Of a DNA stretch of 64,000 nt, positions 64,000 to 64,000 are shown one piece after another (position 1 is the stretch's first letter; each line of letters opens with the position of its first letter). The notes under the pieces are model-generated. The model was given only the letters and a program-made list of their open reading frames with translations. It was not told where the DNA came from and did not search any database. The stretch is from assembly GCF_013032445.1 (NCBI RefSeq), contig NZ_WQCA01000002.1:342326-406325 (forward strand). The letters run 5' to 3'. Made by a program: the position numbers and the translations under genes. The DNA comes from Ruegeria arenilitoris (lineage in GTDB: Bacteria > Pseudomonadota > Alphaproteobacteria > Rhodobacterales > Rhodobacteraceae).

Positions 64000-64000
64000 A
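63984..64000 (-). tRNA. 3' end of an initiator-tRNA-Met-like gene (partial)
   Basis: Minus strand TCCTACTCCCGCAACCA: T-arm end, acceptor TCCCGCA, discriminator A and an encoded CCA. The A72 at the acceptor end fits the C1-A72 mismatch of initiator tRNA. The rest lies outside the window. Confidence 0.55.

Larger units (their letters stand above)
63788..64000 (+). pseudogene. Serine-recombinase C-terminal tail, cut by window end
   Basis: ATG 63788 opens a frame reading LSDPSIRTGALEIIRGLIER then GVQIELEGALSAMIGLAQN and SVKVVAGVG to the window end. This is the C-terminal region of large serine recombinases, which often end by reading into a tRNA 3' end (…VVAGVGFEPTTF). The catalytic N-terminal domain is absent upstream, so it is a remnant. 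The true end lies beyond the window. Confidence 0.65.

Overview
The window reads as a chromosome segment of a marine alphaproteobacterium of the Rhodobacteraceae (Roseobacter group, Ruegeria-like). The evidence is a petABC cytochrome bc1 operon with a petP-petR-type regulator pair nearby, a RibH2-type lumazine synthase behind an FMN riboswitch, an ArsR-ArsC fusion followed by ArsJ and Acr3, a Ugp-type glycerol-3-phosphate transporter, and the gene order histone-deacetylase-like / xseB / ispA / dxs. These identifications come from reading motifs and family resemblance; no database search was run.

Core region 1 (about 1.4-24 kb) is GC-rich housekeeping sequence. It holds a metallo-beta-lactamase-fold hydrolase, tRNA-Lys, dapF-mtaB (ATGA overlap), petABC (minus strand, with a clear terminator), a soluble cytochrome c, a GST, FMN riboswitch-ribH2, aroC, an HD hydrolase, an EamA transporter, cobO, a Tat-exported PhoD phosphatase, an AraC regulator, ilvE, petP-petR, and the isoprenoid operon. 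Before it, at 0.2-1.35 kb, is a hypothetical zinc-ribbon protein whose frame is cut by an in-frame amber stop.

Island 1 (about 24.75-30.97 kb) is more AT-rich and lies on the 3' side of a minus-strand tRNA-Thr(CGT). A 16-bp near-identical repeat of the tRNA 3' end (15 of 16 bases) sits at 24752. Next to it are an integrase N-terminal fragment and a small phage-type Cys/His protein. The island also has two decayed copies of a ParB-type gene, an orphan antitoxin-like N-terminus, a VPLPA-CTERM lipase-like protein and small membrane or lipoproteins.

Core region 2 (31-41.8 kb) has two transcription units. The arsenic operon arsR/C-gapdh-arsJ-acr3 has every junction overlapping by 4 bp. A LacI-type regulator is divergent from ugpB-ugpA-ugpE-ugpC plus an endonuclease/exonuclease/phosphatase-fold hydrolase.

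The accessory right arm (41.8-64 kb) is AT-richer, sparsely coded and rich in fragments. It has a VPLPA-CTERM lectin-like protein, a LuxR-type regulator cut by an in-frame TGA, IS3 and probable IS481 remnants, and a methyltransferase-like protein. From 47.0 kb to the window end, a second island candidate is bounded by identical 16-bp copies of what appears to be the 3' end of an initiator tRNA-Met, with a serine-recombinase C-terminal tail running into the right copy. Its cargo is dominated by envelope and exported proteins: a periplasmic ureohydrolase with a DUF3299-like partner, a sulfotransferase, two outer-membrane barrels, an MscS channel, a LysE-like membrane protein, a secreted amidohydrolase, a TolB-N/TPR regulator, an AraC regulator and an ADP-ribosyltransferase-like protein.
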